Shown one piece after another: positions 1-12,181 of a stretch of 64,000 bases of DNA. Position numbers and translations under genes: made by a program. The notes beneath the pieces were generated by a model. The model saw only the letters and a program-made list of their open reading frames with translations. It was not told the origin of the DNA and ran no database searches. This stretch comes from Inonotus obliquus. Its lineage: Eukaryota; Basidiomycota; Agaricomycetes; Hymenochaetales; Hymenochaetaceae. The stretch is from the NCBI GenBank assembly GCA_032164295.1, contig JAJHTX010000002.1, forward strand, positions 3,038,001 through 3,102,000. The letters are read 5' to 3'. The first letter of the stretch is position 1, and each line of letters begins with the position of its first letter.

Positions 1-761
1 GGCATCCACAGCTGAAGGTGAACAAGGCGACGCATCACGCTGTTGCTCAAGGGGAGATGATGGTCCGTAACCAGCCGGCAATGGCGTCCTCCGCCCGAAC
101 AAGCTGCGCCGACGCGGCGACCGACTGTAGGGCGGCGAACCTGACGACGCTTGTTCTGCGGGAGTCAGCGTCGCTGACGGTGAAGTTACAGCTGGAGGTG
201 ATGATGGAGGAGAGGTGGAGGGGCTCGAAACTCGACGCGGAGAGAGAGCCTGAGTGAATTATGAGAATGATTGCACATTGCATTGTAACGAAGAAAGCAT
301 ATTGGAAAGATAATGAAGCAACAGATGCATTGGGGAACAGAATGAGAAATGAATAGACCAGAGAAAGAGCAACCCCGAAAACTTGCGAAACCCTGGCGGC
401 GGAGAACCACCCGGACACTCACCTGCTCCTCATATGGTCGTCCAGAGTCAACGACCTCGGGCACTGCGAGCAAGATTGGGTGACTAGCTCTGACACGAGT
501 ACTCTCGGAATGTGAGGAGTCTAGCGAGGACTGCGATAAGGACCTGTTGGCTGAGAACTGAGATAAGGCGGAGTCTGTCGAGCCACGGCGGGGAGAGGGG
601 CGGGATGCAGAAGATGAGAGGGGGCTGGCTGGAGAGGAGAGTTTGCGAGAAGAAGCAGTGACGATATGCAAAGGGGCGGGGCCAGCCGCGCCTGAGAGAG
701 AAGAAGAGTCGACGGAGGGAAAGGCAATGGCGACGGGCTCCATAGGCTTTGCAGAGAGCAT
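1..761 (-). CDS. Ser/Pro-rich protein, 5' part (cut by left edge)
   Basis: I do not recognise this gene. The first exon runs from an ATG at 761 to 423 and encodes a low-complexity segment rich in Ser, Pro, Ala and Arg. A GTGAGT donor at 422 and a CACTCAG acceptor ending at 250 join it in phase 0 to a second exon from 249 to the window edge. That exon keeps the same composition, with SPSTSPPSSPP and a basic SPRRRRSLFGRR stretch. The keeping of Ser/Pro bias across the junction is the main support for the model, because the alternative reading of the first exon stops soon after the donor. The protein looks disordered and could be a regulator or a scaffold; no folded domain is visible in the roughly 195 residues available. 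The 3' end lies outside the window. Confidence 0.55.
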
Positions 762-3700
762 TGCTGCCTATGGGAAAGGCTGACGGACGTTCAGTGTAGC
801 AGAGTGGAAGGAGGAGAGAGGATGATGGCGAGAGCGAAGGAGGATGGGTGGGCTATTCCCGAATAATAAATGATATAAGGATCCTTTACCCCAGTGCCGT
901 CTCGGCTTCGGCTTCGGCCCGCAACTCAACGAATCAGATTCCATACCTTCTCCCGCTCTTCCGATCTTATATACTTTATTATTCTCTCTTTTATCTCTCT
1001 TTTTTGTCGTCACTGCACACTGCACACTATGCACTTTGGCCACTGCTCACACTGACACTCGTTGCTGAAACGAACAATGCCTCTGCTTGATGTTGCGCTC
1101 AATTTGCTGCCTAGCCGTTGCGGTGTCAGCCAGAGGCAACAATTCCCTCGTTGGTAGCTTAGCTCGGCTGACTTGCTTTCCTCACCCCAGAATCGGCCTC
1201 GCTTCCCATCTCATTCCCGTCTGCACGAACGGCTCGGTTTGCTCACCAATGTTTCCTCATCGACTGCCTATCAACGCCCGGTGCATATGCTCGTCTCGTT
1301 ATGGACCCAATACACGGATCGTTAGAACCTTCATCCCGATCCATGCCAAATCCATTCATTCCTTGCCCCTTGAACTTCAGATCTTCTTGGTCAGTCGTCT
1401 CCAAGCTTCTTGTCTTCCTTGTGTTATCGACTATATCATCAATGCACGTTTGTCCATCTCTCCTCTCTTTCCTCATCACCTCACTTCTAACTGCGCACAC
1501 AAATCAAGTCGGACTGAATGCCGATCTCATCCACTTACCCCACGTTTCACGGCATCCCCTTGCCTCGCGGCTGACTAAGCTTCAGTCTCAGCCAATCGGC
1601 AACACAATAATGTATTCCTCTTTTTTATATATTTGATATTTTAACTCCAGGTTAATCGTAACCGCGGGGTAAGCGTAGAACCTTGCCACGCACCGCCGTC
1701 GTGCATTCGTCCCCTCTAACGCCCTAGACCGTGCAGGTCGTTTCACACGTATACAAAACCTCTCAGCGTGGCAGAGCAAAACACATTCCAGATCCCGCAG
1801 CATGTGCAAAGCACCCTGTTTCTGGCTATCTGATTGTGTTGGTCCATCAGACTAGGCGCCGTTCCTCGGAGAAATAGACGAAATCCAGTCCAGAACTTTC
1901 CGACTTGAGCAGCGTCGGCATCGGCGGAGACTCAGATACCACAGCTTAGGAACTCCATTCTGATAAGCTTGTATGAGTACATAATACATGATTAGTCAAT
2001 GAGTATTATGGTACTTACACGAATTCCGAATGAAGAAGTTTGTTTTGTAACCCTGCCGGATCGGCAACTGTCTACAGGCTTTTTGTAATGAAGATCGAGA
2101 GTTCGGCAAAACGTTAATCATTAGTACGGCACTTCGGAAGTGTGTGTCCGAAAGAAATCGGCGACGTCGGTATGACGCAGCATTGTTACGGAATTTTATG
2201 AGCCCGAAACGGGTGGATTGATGACCCATCAAGCCGAACGTTACATGCCCGCGCCGACCGCACCAACTGTGGCTCCTCAGAGTCTCTCCATTTCACCGAC
2301 ATTTTTCACCGACATTCCGACATGAACTTGCTCAAACTATCTGACAATAGCGGTGGATTGAATTAGAATCACATCACTATGGATCAAGGATCACGATGGA
2401 TTTCGACATCTGGATGAAGGTCCTCCTCCTCGTCATGAAGCTGACTGACCTTCGGAGTCGGATGCGGATGCGGATGAGGATGTGATAAGATGCGATCCAC
2501 CTACGGCTTGTACCGTTCCATTCGAGTCAGGTTTATAACCAAAGCTCAGATCCTCGCTTTTATGAACTGGTACTGTTAATCACCTTGGGAGCCGAACGGG
2601 TCTCCGTTTCCGACAACCTGGTAGCTTGCCAGCCGGGGAAGAGGAAACACAACATTTCAATTCGACTTGTATGAGTAGGAGAATCCAGGCCCAGACATCT
2701 TCCTATCTTAACCCACTCGACCCATACTTCCATCCCAAGTACGGATCGCGGGAAGTTGTCCCATACCCGAACTTACCCGTCCAGTCTAACTGTCCGTCCG
2801 TCCGTCCGTCCGTCCGTCTAGTCTCAGCCGTCTAATCGGTCCGTCTCCAAGTCTCCAAGACTTTTCCTCTCTTCACAAAAAAACCTCGCCTCGCAAGACA
2901 TAGGCTAAAACATCCTTGGCAAACTCTACTTCCTTCCTCAAACCCGCCAACAAAAACCTTGTAAGGACCAAGGTGCGTGTATTTTCTTGCTTGTCCCTTT
3001 TGATTTTTCTTTGTCATACATTACTATACTAGGTATCTTGGTAAGGCACGGATCGTATAGATTGGTGCAAATGGTACAGATCAGTATTCATTCCCTCTTG
3101 TAACCTTGAGTACGAGTTGCGTGGATTGCGTGACCCTTGGTGATTGTTTTGACATTCTTTACCTTGGACCTTAGCGCCATGCCATATAGCGCTCTTACCG
3201 TCATGGTATACTTAGCAGGTATAGCGTCCTTGTAATTTCTTGTAACGCCTCGCTTTTACGATTGCGATGAAGTCGGACAAGACATCAGACATCAGACAAT
3301 CGGACTCAAGGCAAGGACACGGACTCTCTCGGTGCCTGCACGTGTGACGAGATTCTTGAAGACGAGACGATGAAACTTGATGTTACTTTTTTTTCCCCGG
3401 CCGAAAGGTACGTACAGGAATAAGGTAAATGTGTCCCGACTCCGTTGAACGTTAGTCTGATGTATTGGTATCGCCGGATGCAATGGTCCAAGATGTAAGT
3501 TTGGTATAAAGTCCAAACGCAATCCTGTTGTAATACTGCTTATCATGTCCTCATTTTTAGTTCTTCACCCGCATGCATAAGACATTCATTCACGACGCAA
3601 TTCACGCAATCTTACAAGCCAAGCCTTCTTATCCTCCAGTTTATTCTAATCTCGCGGAGCGGGAAGCAGTAGAAGTAAAATAGTAGAGCAATTTCTTTGC

Positions 3701-4101
3701 GGCTTCAATTATCGATTACCCTCAATCACCTCACCTCACCTCAATTGCCTCAATTACTTCAACTATTCAATTGAACATTGAGCTTGTGTAGATGTGGGTG
3801 TAAGTTGTAACAATCATCATCCCCACCTGCCCTGCGGACCTGTGGCCCTGCAAGATACTCCAACGTCATAAGATTGATTCAAAGAAGTTCTGAGAATTTA
3901 TTGCCACATGCAACATTGTATAAGACAAGAGAATGACAAGACCAGATATCTTCACTGTTCTCCAGCTGTTCTCCGTGGTGCTTTACTGATCCTGTCCCGC
4001 CCGTTTCCCTTTCAAAGAGTTCAATGGTCAAGAGTCAAGAGTCGAGAGTCAAGACGAAAACGGGCAAGGGTCCCGGTTATCCCGGATGGAGATTCGGCTC
4101 G
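762..4101. other. Long intergenic region, no gene recognised
   Basis: About 3.3 kb between the start of the Ser/Pro-rich gene and the 3' end of PRP28. Open frames here are short, lack family motifs and do not join into a plausible spliced reading frame on either strand. The stretch holds a TCCG microsatellite near 2792-2818 and a CTCAC/CTCAAT-rich patch near 3720-3770. It is far longer than any other spacer in the window and may hold the promoter of the leftward gene or a noncoding transcript; nothing in the sequence proves either. Confidence 0.5.
2792..2818. repeat. (TCCG)n microsatellite
   Basis: Nearly seven uninterrupted copies of a four-base unit (GTCC/TCCG) inside the long intergenic region. 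It is probably length-variable between strains. No function is apparent. Confidence 0.9.
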
Positions 4102-7025
4102 TCAACCCTGGTCTTCTGCATCTCGTTTCCTCTTCATTTCGCGTGAAACGCGAGTTTGTGCGGCCTTTACAGATAACAAAGTGGAAAGAATGAAAGTCAG
4201 CGAACTGAGTGTTAAGAAGTCTTGGGGTGGGGATATTTATTTACCTCATGTTTAGCCAAATCTGGAGGAACCTTCGACACAGGACTTTTCGCGATTTCTA
4301 TTCAAAAATTCATCAATTTCAATATCAGTTTTAATATTCATTCACAGCCTCGCGCGTGGGTGTGCGCACGCGCGAAACATAAGTCGGGTCAACTGACCTT
4401 GACGGAGATCGTACATGACTTCGTCGTCGTCATTTGTAAGGAAGGTAATAGCCGTTCCGAGTTTACCGGCACGTCCAGTACGTCCTGTGAATTAAAAAAG
4501 AAACAAACAAATAAACATGAGGTCGGATGAGAAGGATAATCTTGACTAATGGATGGGTGGATAGGCCGGGAGTTACTCACCAATACGATGGACGTATGCT
4601 TCGATGGTATTAGCCATTTGGTAATTGAGCACGAGACTGACATCTTGGACATCGATACCACGTCCTGCAAGGTCCGTTGCAACAAGTACTTCTGATTCTC
4701 CACTACGTAACGCTTGTAATGCTGCTTCTCTCTGTTCTTGGTTCTTCCCAGAGTGCAGTGTGGTTGCGCGGAACTAGAAACAATTTTAGTATAATATGAA
4801 GGGAAATCATTTCATTAATGTGATGTTGACTACTCACCCCTCCTTTTTGGATATCCTTGCATACCACGTCTGCGGTCTTCTTCTGGTTGACGAAGACGAT
4901 GATTGGCGCAGAGAAGCCCTCATTACCGAGTATTTCCAGCATGCGTAATCTAGAACACAAGTGATCAGCGTTTTGACAACTTCACAGAAGTGTAGGGAGG
5001 AAAAATATAAACCTCTTCTTTTCATCTCCGTTAACAAATTCGACACGTTGCTCGACCGTGTCAACTGCTCGTCCGGCCTCACCGATCGTAACGATTGCTG
5101 GCTTCCTGAGGTATTTTCGGGTAAGACGTTCGACAGGAGGAGGCATCGTCGCGGAGAATAGCGTCGTCACACGCGTACGGCCCCTGCGAACCATTTCCCC
5201 TTCAACATCCATCATTCCTTCATCTTCACCCTTCAATGTTTCGGAAGGAAGTTGGTCCAGGATGAACATTAAGTCGACCTCAAAGCCAAGGTTCACCATC
5301 CGGTCCGCTTCATCCATAACGATGTACGAGCATTGCGACAGCACAATGACGCGTCGTTCGATAATATCCTTTAGACGTCCAGGAGTCGCAATTATGATTT
5401 CTGCACCATCCCGTAAATTGAATGACTGTTCCTCCACAGAGCGCTGTTGCAAGACAAGCAAATCAGAAATGAGTACCGCGAAAGTTCATTGATGAACTTA
5501 CCCCTCCAACAATTGAGACACACTTGAATCCCAACGGAGTCGCAAATCTGCGGGTTTCCGTTTCAATCTGCTGGGCAAGCTCACGTGTTGGAGCTAATAT
5601 GAGCGCAAACGGACCCAGGTGTTTGTTATCCTCACCGAGTGGTGGCAGATGCGAAATGTATGTGAGCATCGGGATGACGAAGGCCGCCGTCTTACCGGAA
5701 CCTGAAGATTCAATGATTAGATCTGAATAAGGCTCCACGAAACTTGATCCAAGATACCTGTTTCTGCAATGCCGATGAGGTCGCGATTTTGCAAACCGAT
5801 CGGAATAGCTTGCCGCTGGATGGGCGATGGCTCCTTGTAGCCCACTTTCTCCAACACTTCCAATATCGTAGGTGGTATATCAGACTCCGCCCATGAACGA
5901 AGAGGATGAGGAATCAGTCCACCTATGAGAAATGCATCAGAATGAGTTGGATACTACCGAATTTTACTCAATATACCTCTCGTGGCGATGCTGAAATCCT
6001 CTCTGAAAATTCTCCAGTCCCTTTCTTTCATTTCACTCAGCGATTTATCGCTCCAATGTCTTTCATCAACGCCAGATTTTGCAGCCTTTCTCCTTTCCAA
6101 TGAATCCGAGAACCTTACATCCGCGCCACGCGATTCATGGGCAGTGCTCCCACCATCATCCATACCCGCTAAATGACCTCTTCCGAACATAACCTGGGCT
6201 CCTTGCCTATTTGCGCCGACTACCATGGGAGAATCTTCAGTGAGCGTGTCATCCTGTTCGTCCCAGTCGAACACGAATTTGCGATCACTCATTTTGCGTA
6301 TCTTCCTCTTCTTCTTGTCAACGCCAAGGTAACGCGATCGAATAGCGCTCAGGTCGTTGTCGTTCATCTGAGGAACAAAGTTGGAGGAAGTATCAACAAG
6401 AGCGGAAGAACCATTGACGGCAGGTGGTGGGGGCATAGAGGCCGACGGAGTGGAAGTACCTGACTGCGAAGCAGAGGCACCTTTTACGCGATCTGCTCGA
6501 GGTGCAGTAGGCACATTTTGCATGCCTGAAGACGGCGGTGGTCCACGGTCGCGGTCTCTATCACGGTCGTCTCGTCGACCGCCTCTATAGTCGCGTCGTC
6601 CATATCTACCTTCCCTATCTCTATCTTGATAGCGGTCATCATCTATAGTAATGAAGATATTTGTCACTAAATGAACTGTGGAGGGTTAAGATAGGGTTTG
6701 ACTAACATCGACTACCTCTGCCATACCTGCTTTCCTCCTCCCTTGCTCGCTCTTGGGCACGTATAGCTTCAGCTTCCTTCTCCAGCTTTTCTCGCCCTCT
6801 GAGTTGCGATTCTTCTTTCTCTTTCTGTTCTTTTATTTCTTGTTCACGCTTCTGAATGGCAAGCTTGGCGCGTTCCTCTTTCGTTAGGAATTTCGGCTGG
6901 ACACGATTCAGTTAGAATGATAAATTGTGCAAAAGCAAGAGACACCATACCTTCGAAGCCGCTTCCTTTTCTGCACGCTGCCTTTCAAGCAAAGACTCGA
7001 TGGAAAGGGGTTCTGCTTTGGCCAT
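4102..7025 (-). CDS. PRP28: Pre-mRNA-splicing ATP-dependent RNA helicase PRP28 (DDX23-like)
   Basis: DEAD-box helicase of the spliceosome. In this family it displaces U1 from the 5' splice site so that U6 can pair, acting with the U4/U6.U5 tri-snRNP in the nucleus. The start at 7025 gives the family N-terminus [20 protein letters not shown], followed after the first intron by [13 protein letters not shown]. Next come a charged linker, an RS/RD-like stretch ([18 protein letters not shown]) and the helicase core: Q-motif region [33 protein letters not shown], the MDEADRM box near 5310, SAT, and HRIGRTGRAG. The two lobes are complete. About ten exons; the last one (ending in TGA at 4102-4104) gives [13 protein letters not shown], the usual PRP28 tail. 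The gene shares a 140-base divergent promoter with the MFS transporter. No key residue is missing, so the protein should be active. Confidence 0.95.
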
Positions 7026-7164
7026 AACTGCAGGGTGTATGACTGTTAGTGACGGTCGAAGTAAAGGTAAGTGATCGGCACAACGCCCCGTAGAGCCAAA
7101 TCAGGTAAGACCATGAGTCAAGGGCGGCGTGCACACCTCCAAACACTCTTGCCGTTCGACCACC
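7026..7164. promoter_or_regulatory. Divergent promoter between PRP28 and the MFS transporter
   Basis: Only 139 bases separate the two start codons, which face away from each other, so both promoters and both 5' leaders must lie here or overlap the coding ends. No TATA box stands out. Inferred from gene layout. Confidence 0.6.
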
Positions 7165-8879
7165 ATGTCCACTCAAGGACAATGTAGAACACGATTCTTG
7201 ATGCGTGTCCAACTCACGCTTACATGCATATCTATCGCTGCTAATGCGTCAGTAATATTCGCCAGTCATTCTCATAGAAGCGGTTCACAGTTGATCACAT
7301 AGCCTATGTGCCGGCGGCATATTCACCTTCCCGCTGCTCTCTCCGAGCCTTGCAGAACACCTTAAGCTCACTCAGCCGCAGCTGACAACAATTGTCCTTG
7401 CGTACGTACTTCTGTCCAACTTCTATTGTTGAGTTACTAAACTACACGCAGTGGGATGATTGGCCAGTACCCCTTTGCTGCCCTCGTAGGCAAGGCAATA
7501 GACAAATACGGCCCGTGGTCTTGCTCCTTGGCCTCTTCCCTCCTCTTTTCGGTTGGATTTGGTGCATTTGCTATCGAAATTGCCAAGACACCGGATGATA
7601 TCAGACTCCCTTCGCTGTCTTCCTTTGAGCGACTCACGCTCTTCTTCTTCATGGCGGGCTTGGGAACGGTTACTTCGTAGGCCCTTCCATACTTTCCTCG
7701 CTTATTTTGATTGGAATTAAATTGTTCCCAGGTATTTCTCTTCCCTATTCGCTGCCTCTAAGAATTTCCCTGAGTATATTGGCATGGCTTCGGGCACGAG
7801 CATGGCCTTATTTGGACTATCGCCGCTCTTTCTCTCGCTCCTGGCGTCAGCATTCTTTACCTCCGATTCGAGCGGTTTCAATGTTACCGGCTTCGTGTCC
7901 TTTATGGCTGTCTTGGCGGGCGTCGTCCACATGATTGGGGCTGTTAATCTGAGGACACCGGCCATAATGTCGCCAAGTCCTGAGTTAGGAGAGCCGTGCG
8001 AAGACGAAGAGAGTGTCCTAGCAGGATCGAGTTCTGACGAACGGACACCTCTCATTAGGCCGAAGTCACGAACGAATGTGGAGGTTTCCATTGTTCCTGT
8101 CGAACAGAATCAGACCGTGTTTGACTTGCTCAGAGATCCGTTTTTCTTGCTCTTAGGGTTATCCACCCTAATTTGCCTCGGTTCTGTAAGTCCTTTTGAA
8201 CTTAATGGAACAACTGGATGACAGATTACAACGCATTTAGTGCGAAATGGTCATTAGCAACATTGGTTCGATAGTCGTATCCCTTCCATCCGCTCCCACT
8301 GCTCCGTCTTTGTTTCTGCCTTCCTCAGCCGACGCTTCTGTTACTGCAACCCAAGTCCGCCTCCTTTCGCTTTCTAACACGATTTCACGGCTATTGGTCG
8401 GACCCTTAGCGGACTTTGTGTCGCCAATGGCATCGTATTTGCCATGTGGGACAATTTACTTTTCCCGCAAACACCACATCAGCCGCATTTCGTTTATTTT
8501 TGCTGCGAGCGCTTTGCTCGCCTTGACTTTTGGCTGGATGGAAGTGGGTGTCACAAGCAGAGACGATCTCTGGTTACTAAGTATCGGTACTGGTGTTGCA
8601 TACGGAGGATTCTTCACCGCTTTACCTGGTATCGTGTCGAGTGTTTGGGGTCTTTCAAATCTTGGTAGGAATTTCGGAGTAATCACGTATGCACCCTTCC
8701 TTGGTACGCCCATCTTTTCGTATCTGTACGCGTTCGTTGCTGCTGCGCATGCGGATGACTCAGGAGTTTGCATCGGACTTGAGTGCTGGAGACTGACTTT
8801 CGGAGTTGGGATTGTGTCAGCTGTGATGAGTATGGCGTTTACCGTTATCTTATGGTGGAGGTGGAAAGGACGTGTATAA
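7165..8879 (+). CDS. MFS transporter, MCH1/nodulin-like group
   Basis: Membrane transporter of the major facilitator superfamily that resembles yeast Mch1 (a monocarboxylate-porter homologue, substrate unproven). Exons by my reading: 7165-7247, 7303-7401, 7452 to about 7677, about 7731-8185 and 8241-8879. The joined N-terminus reads TLTCISIAANALCAGGIFTF, a first helix typical of the group. Later come AASKNFPEYIGMASGTSMAL (the helix 4 signature), a hydrophilic central loop of about 70 residues with an acidic stretch, then SCEMVISNIGSIV and NLGRNFGVITYAPFLGTP in the second half. The SCEM join requires the acceptor at 8240, because an upstream choice meets an in-frame stop. The length fits a twelve-helix transporter. 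The substrate cannot be told from sequence. Confidence 0.85.
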
Positions 8880-9225
8880 TAAAGCTCAAGCTTGCACTCG
8901 TGAATTGGAGTTGCTCGTCTCTTTTGCTTTCGATTTCTTGATCATTCATCATTTGTGTAGAGTTTTATTGCCGTCGAGAACGTACAATGTACTAATTAGT
9001 AGACCCGCATCTATGTTACCCGTCTTCATAATAGCATAACATACCTCTAGACGTTGTCGCGTGCGTGTGCTGTGTGAATCATCAGTCATGCAAGTTTAGT
9101 AAACCCCATCACTACTGGGATTGTTTAATGTTTTCGCCGGCAACTAGACAGACCCCAGCATCATCGAAAAGCATGCCGTTCCTCAACGTTCATCTTCAAC
9201 CACGACACCTCACCAAAAGCCCAAG
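8880..9225. other. Spacer, nothing recognised
   Basis: Holds the 3' end of the MFS transporter transcript and the promoter of the next plus-strand gene. No open frame or repeat of note. Confidence 0.5.
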
Positions 9226-10204
9226 ATGTCTGCAAAGACCGTTATAGCATTTGCATTGCATCTCGCAGCTGCAGCCGTTATGACTTGGGGGTATAATCAT
9301 CTTGACACGACTTTTATGCATCAGTTTATTGTCAAGCAGAAGGGCGGGCATCTACAGTATTTGACTATTCAGGCGTACGTATTCTTGCTTCTTTTTCCTT
9401 GTTGGATTTATTCTTCTATACTTTATGATGTAGGCTTGCGATTACGTGGATTACGATGGTTCTGAGTTTGCTTTCGGATGTTCTGGGGTCTCAATGTACG
9501 AATATCTGTCTCTTCGTGAAAAAATGACACTGGAGAACGCTAATTTGACCCTCTCATGGGATTGGACTATGTAGACGTCCGGAATGCCAAACGCGCTTTC
9601 TTCATGATAGCCTTGCCGGTACGTTCCATTCCACTCACCTTCGTCGTTACGCTCCAATGTGTATTGTATCCAGCTCTCCGTGGTGGTAACCTCCGTTTAC
9701 TGGTCCTTAATGACATTTGCACCTCACCTGATCCTCTTACGCGCTCCCGAACCACCCGCGCCTTCATTCGCATTCTCAGATGCTCCCGACGGTCTCGTAC
9801 GCATCCCAATCGAGCTTGACTTGGCTCTACACGCTACACCTGCATTATCGCTTTTGATTGACTTCTTCCTGTTTGAAAAGAGTTATGGAGAGAAGGCTGC
9901 TAAGATAGGTGCGACTGGTATGGCTGGGTTGTTTGGAGTTTGGTATTCTTGTTGGGTGGAATATTGTGCGACGTTTAACGGGACTTGTGGGTTTTCTCTC
10001 TCTCACAAGGAAGAACTAAACTGATAAAACACCTCCTCATTTGTTTCGCGCGTAGTTCCGTACCCATTCTTGACGGTCAGCCCGTTGCCGATACGCATTG
10101 TGATCTATAGCGTTGTCACTGCTATTGCATTTTTGTCGTTCCGGGCTATCAACGCCGTTCATAAAGCGGTCTGGGGAACAAAGAGGGCGGTAAAGGTGGA
10201 ATAG
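9226..10204 (+). CDS. FAR-17a/AIG1-like integral membrane hydrolase
   Basis: Six-helix membrane protein of the AIG1/ADTRP family. Animal members are threonine hydrolases of fatty-acid esters of hydroxy fatty acids. The start at 9226 (ATGTCTGCAAAG) leads straight into a hydrophobic helix. The family's two active-site residues appear to be kept: Thr47 in HLQYLTIQ and the His in ALHATPALSLLIDFF. Five exons; splice phases give ALAITWITMVLSLLSDVLGS, then YVRNAKRAFFMIALP, then the His-containing helix, and after the last intron the NGTFPYPFL motif. The last exon ends in TAG at 10202-10204 after a basic tail. Probably located in the ER or another endomembrane. The lipid substrate in fungi is not known to me. 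Confidence 0.85.
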
Positions 10205-10309
10205 AAGACGCTTTAGAGATAGGTTGTAGATGCGAAGGGACAATGGCCTAAGTATTGGTTCTGGTAATTGTAGTCTTTTCGTTATTTTACATGATACAAG
10301 CATTACGCA

Positions 10310-10800
10310 AATCGAACTGAAGCACCTCAGGCAACAGCGAGCTCAACAAATGTACCTCACGCTCGGACCCGACACCAACGCCATTTCAATCAGATAACCA
10401 CGCTCTCCTCCACTTCCACGATCTACCGTTAATGTCTATGAACCCGGATTTGGTACAGTAGCTGGTAATTGTGCGGATGTCCTCATTGAATTGAAAAAGG
10501 TGCTTAAGCTATTGGTTTTGTTCTGGGTGGGGGGTTTGCTGTGCTTCTTTCTTTCAAACGAATCTGTATTGGAGCAACTAATTCGTGGATATTGATTCTT
10601 GCGTAGTACCTAGTCTCGGATACTTCGCGTCATCTAGTTTTGCTAACAGTCAAGGTTCCAAGACGCGTTTTATTCGATGCAACATGGAAAGAAGTCCGGT
10701 GTCCACCAACTGTGCATTCTATCCTGCGCTGGGTTTTAGATGCTGGCTCGTAACCACACACGAGGTTCATTGCTATGGCACTAGCTAGCTATGAGACTTG
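10310..10800 (+). pseudogene. FUN14 gene remnant, copy 1 (exons 2-3 only)
   Basis: DNA aligns by eye with exons 2 and 3 of the intact FUN14 gene at 14712-15218 (for example the GGATTTGGTACAGTAGCTGG run at 10446). The frame is destroyed by stops and small indels: GICAGVFIKKG of the intact gene is garbled, and the third-exon equivalent has stops. No first exon is present, since the AIG1-like gene ends just upstream. Its mate blocks lie at offsets of about 2.16 and 4.39 kb. Untranslated relic. Confidence 0.8.
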
Positions 10801-11464
10801 CCAGTGGTCGCCTGTGCAGTGGAAGATGTCGTCTTAGTTCTGATGACTCGCCGCTGCTTTTTCCACGACCTTCCAGATGCACATCTGTATCTCCAACTCG
10901 CATGTCAAGTTGGCTCTCACAGTATTGCTGACTCCTGCGTAGGTGGTACAGTTAGAGTGGGATCGATCAAATCTCGTGTTATTCAACTCGAGGTCATTCA
11001 CTCGTGGATACTGCTTTTTTCTTCCTCTACGTAGATGCTGGTGCCGTTCTGTCGTTCCATTCACACACTGGTGTCTCTGTGTTGATAAAGTGTTTATTGT
11101 CTGGCTCGAATACTCCTTGAATCTTGATTAACACACACCTTATCATCTCCTATCTTATCATGATGGTCGCTTGCTCGCATGGGCACTCTGATGTCCCATA
11201 CTACCACGTACCGTGGATAAGCAGGCTACTGCTGGACAAGTCGCTCGTACAGATTGGACGATGGGTCGATGCATTACTGCCTTGTCACACACCAGTGATG
11301 CTGGCCTTCAGGGGCAAACTAGATGTGCAATGCGCATTGTACCTATCTCGTGACGAGTGCACCCAAGTGCCATACCTGTATACTTGCATTGAACACGCAA
11401 AGTTGTAGGTTCACACGAGTTCGAACTACCTCCCAGTGATAGAGTCAATTTTCATGCATGACGA
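10801..11464. repeat. Duplicated spacer, copy 1
   Basis: Noncoding part of the tandem segmental duplication. It matches, with many substitutions and indels, the DNA at about 12975-13590; shared runs include CCAGTGGTCGCCTGTGC, CGCATGTCAAGTTGGCT and CAGTGATAGAGTCA. No gene seen. Confidence 0.65.
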
Positions 11465-11929
11465 TTAGCATTTATTGGTATATCTACTAGTGCTACGAGT
11501 ACTTCTACACTTCTTTCCCTTTTTTTTCCCACTGCCACATTTCCCTGTTAGATATTGTTCAACGAAATTAGCTGATCGTACGTACTCGTCAAAAAACTCA
11601 GCTGGAGCGACATCGACGACAGCAACGGGAATTGGTTCACCTATAGGAGTAAGGGTTGATTCATTCGACTTCTTAATAGCTTCCCTAGCTTCCCCAATAA
11701 TAATTCTGGCGTTCTGAAAGACGTATTGCGGCTGTGATAATATTTTATCTGTTTTACCTACGAAAGTTGCGAGTCGTCCCCTGAGAAATCTACCCACCAC
11801 TGGGTCCTTTTCCTCAAGCTCCTCAATGAGAGAAAGAGCTTCGGTATGAAGCACATTGTATTCCTTCCATACCGGGTAAGACAGGGAGTCAGAACGATGA
11901 GACTTGATACTATCTTGTTGTGAACTCAT
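11465..11929 (-). CDS. Small hypothetical protein of the duplicated unit, intact copy
   Basis: I do not recognise a family. I start at 11929 (MSSQQDSIKSH), not at the upstream in-frame ATG at 12091, because similarity to the paralogue at 13597-14076 (MGSEDDNETYD) begins there. The single exon gives 154 residues: an N-terminal Ser-rich part, then a conserved helix-forming block with SLIEELEEKDPVV, a middle with REAIKKSNE, and a lysine-rich end (KKKGKKCRS). No signal peptide or membrane helix. It is divergent from the FUN14 pseudogene copy 2, as its broken paralogue is from the intact FUN14 gene. The open frame has survived while its neighbours decayed, which hints at selection but is weak evidence at this length. 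Confidence 0.5.
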   Translation of the reverse strand: MSSQQDSIKSHRSDSLSYPVWKEYNVLHTEALSLIEELEEKDPVVGRFLRGRLATFVGKTDKILSQPQYVFQNARIIIGEAREAIKKSNESTLTPIGEPIPVAVVDVAPAEFFDEYVRSANFVEQYLTGKCGSGKKKGKKCRSTRSTSRYTNKC

Positions 11930-12105
11930 GTCTTGCTGTACATTTGAAGTGAGAAGTAATAGGTGGGAAATGTAAGTGTTGAGATGATAATGCTGCATCA
12001 ACAGACAGGAATTGATTCTTTGCACAATATTACTGTAATTTGCTAGGCAACTAGCAAAGACAAGACATTCTTTGTCATGATCACAGTCCAAATTAGTATA
12101 AGGAA

Positions 12106-12144
12106 ACGTCGATCTACGAAAACTACGTCATGAATGATCGACGT
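12106..12144. promoter_or_regulatory. Inverted repeat with central ACGTCAT in divergent promoter
   Basis: ACGTCGATC at 12106-12114 and GATCGACGT at 12136-12144 are exact reverse complements. They flank a 21-base spacer containing TACGTCATGA, which resembles a CRE/ATF-type bZIP site (TGACGT on the other strand). The same arrangement is kept at 14245-14282 in the next copy although surrounding DNA has drifted. Candidate operator for the divergent pair; inferred. Confidence 0.45.
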
Positions 12145-12181
12145 CCATCTCACTCACCACCCGTAGTTTCATCGAACCAGC

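Noticed and set aside
1087..1636. Two overlapping plus-strand open frames of 111-163 codons
   Set aside because: Composition is like noncoding C/T-rich DNA, no motif is seen, and no splice sites extend them.
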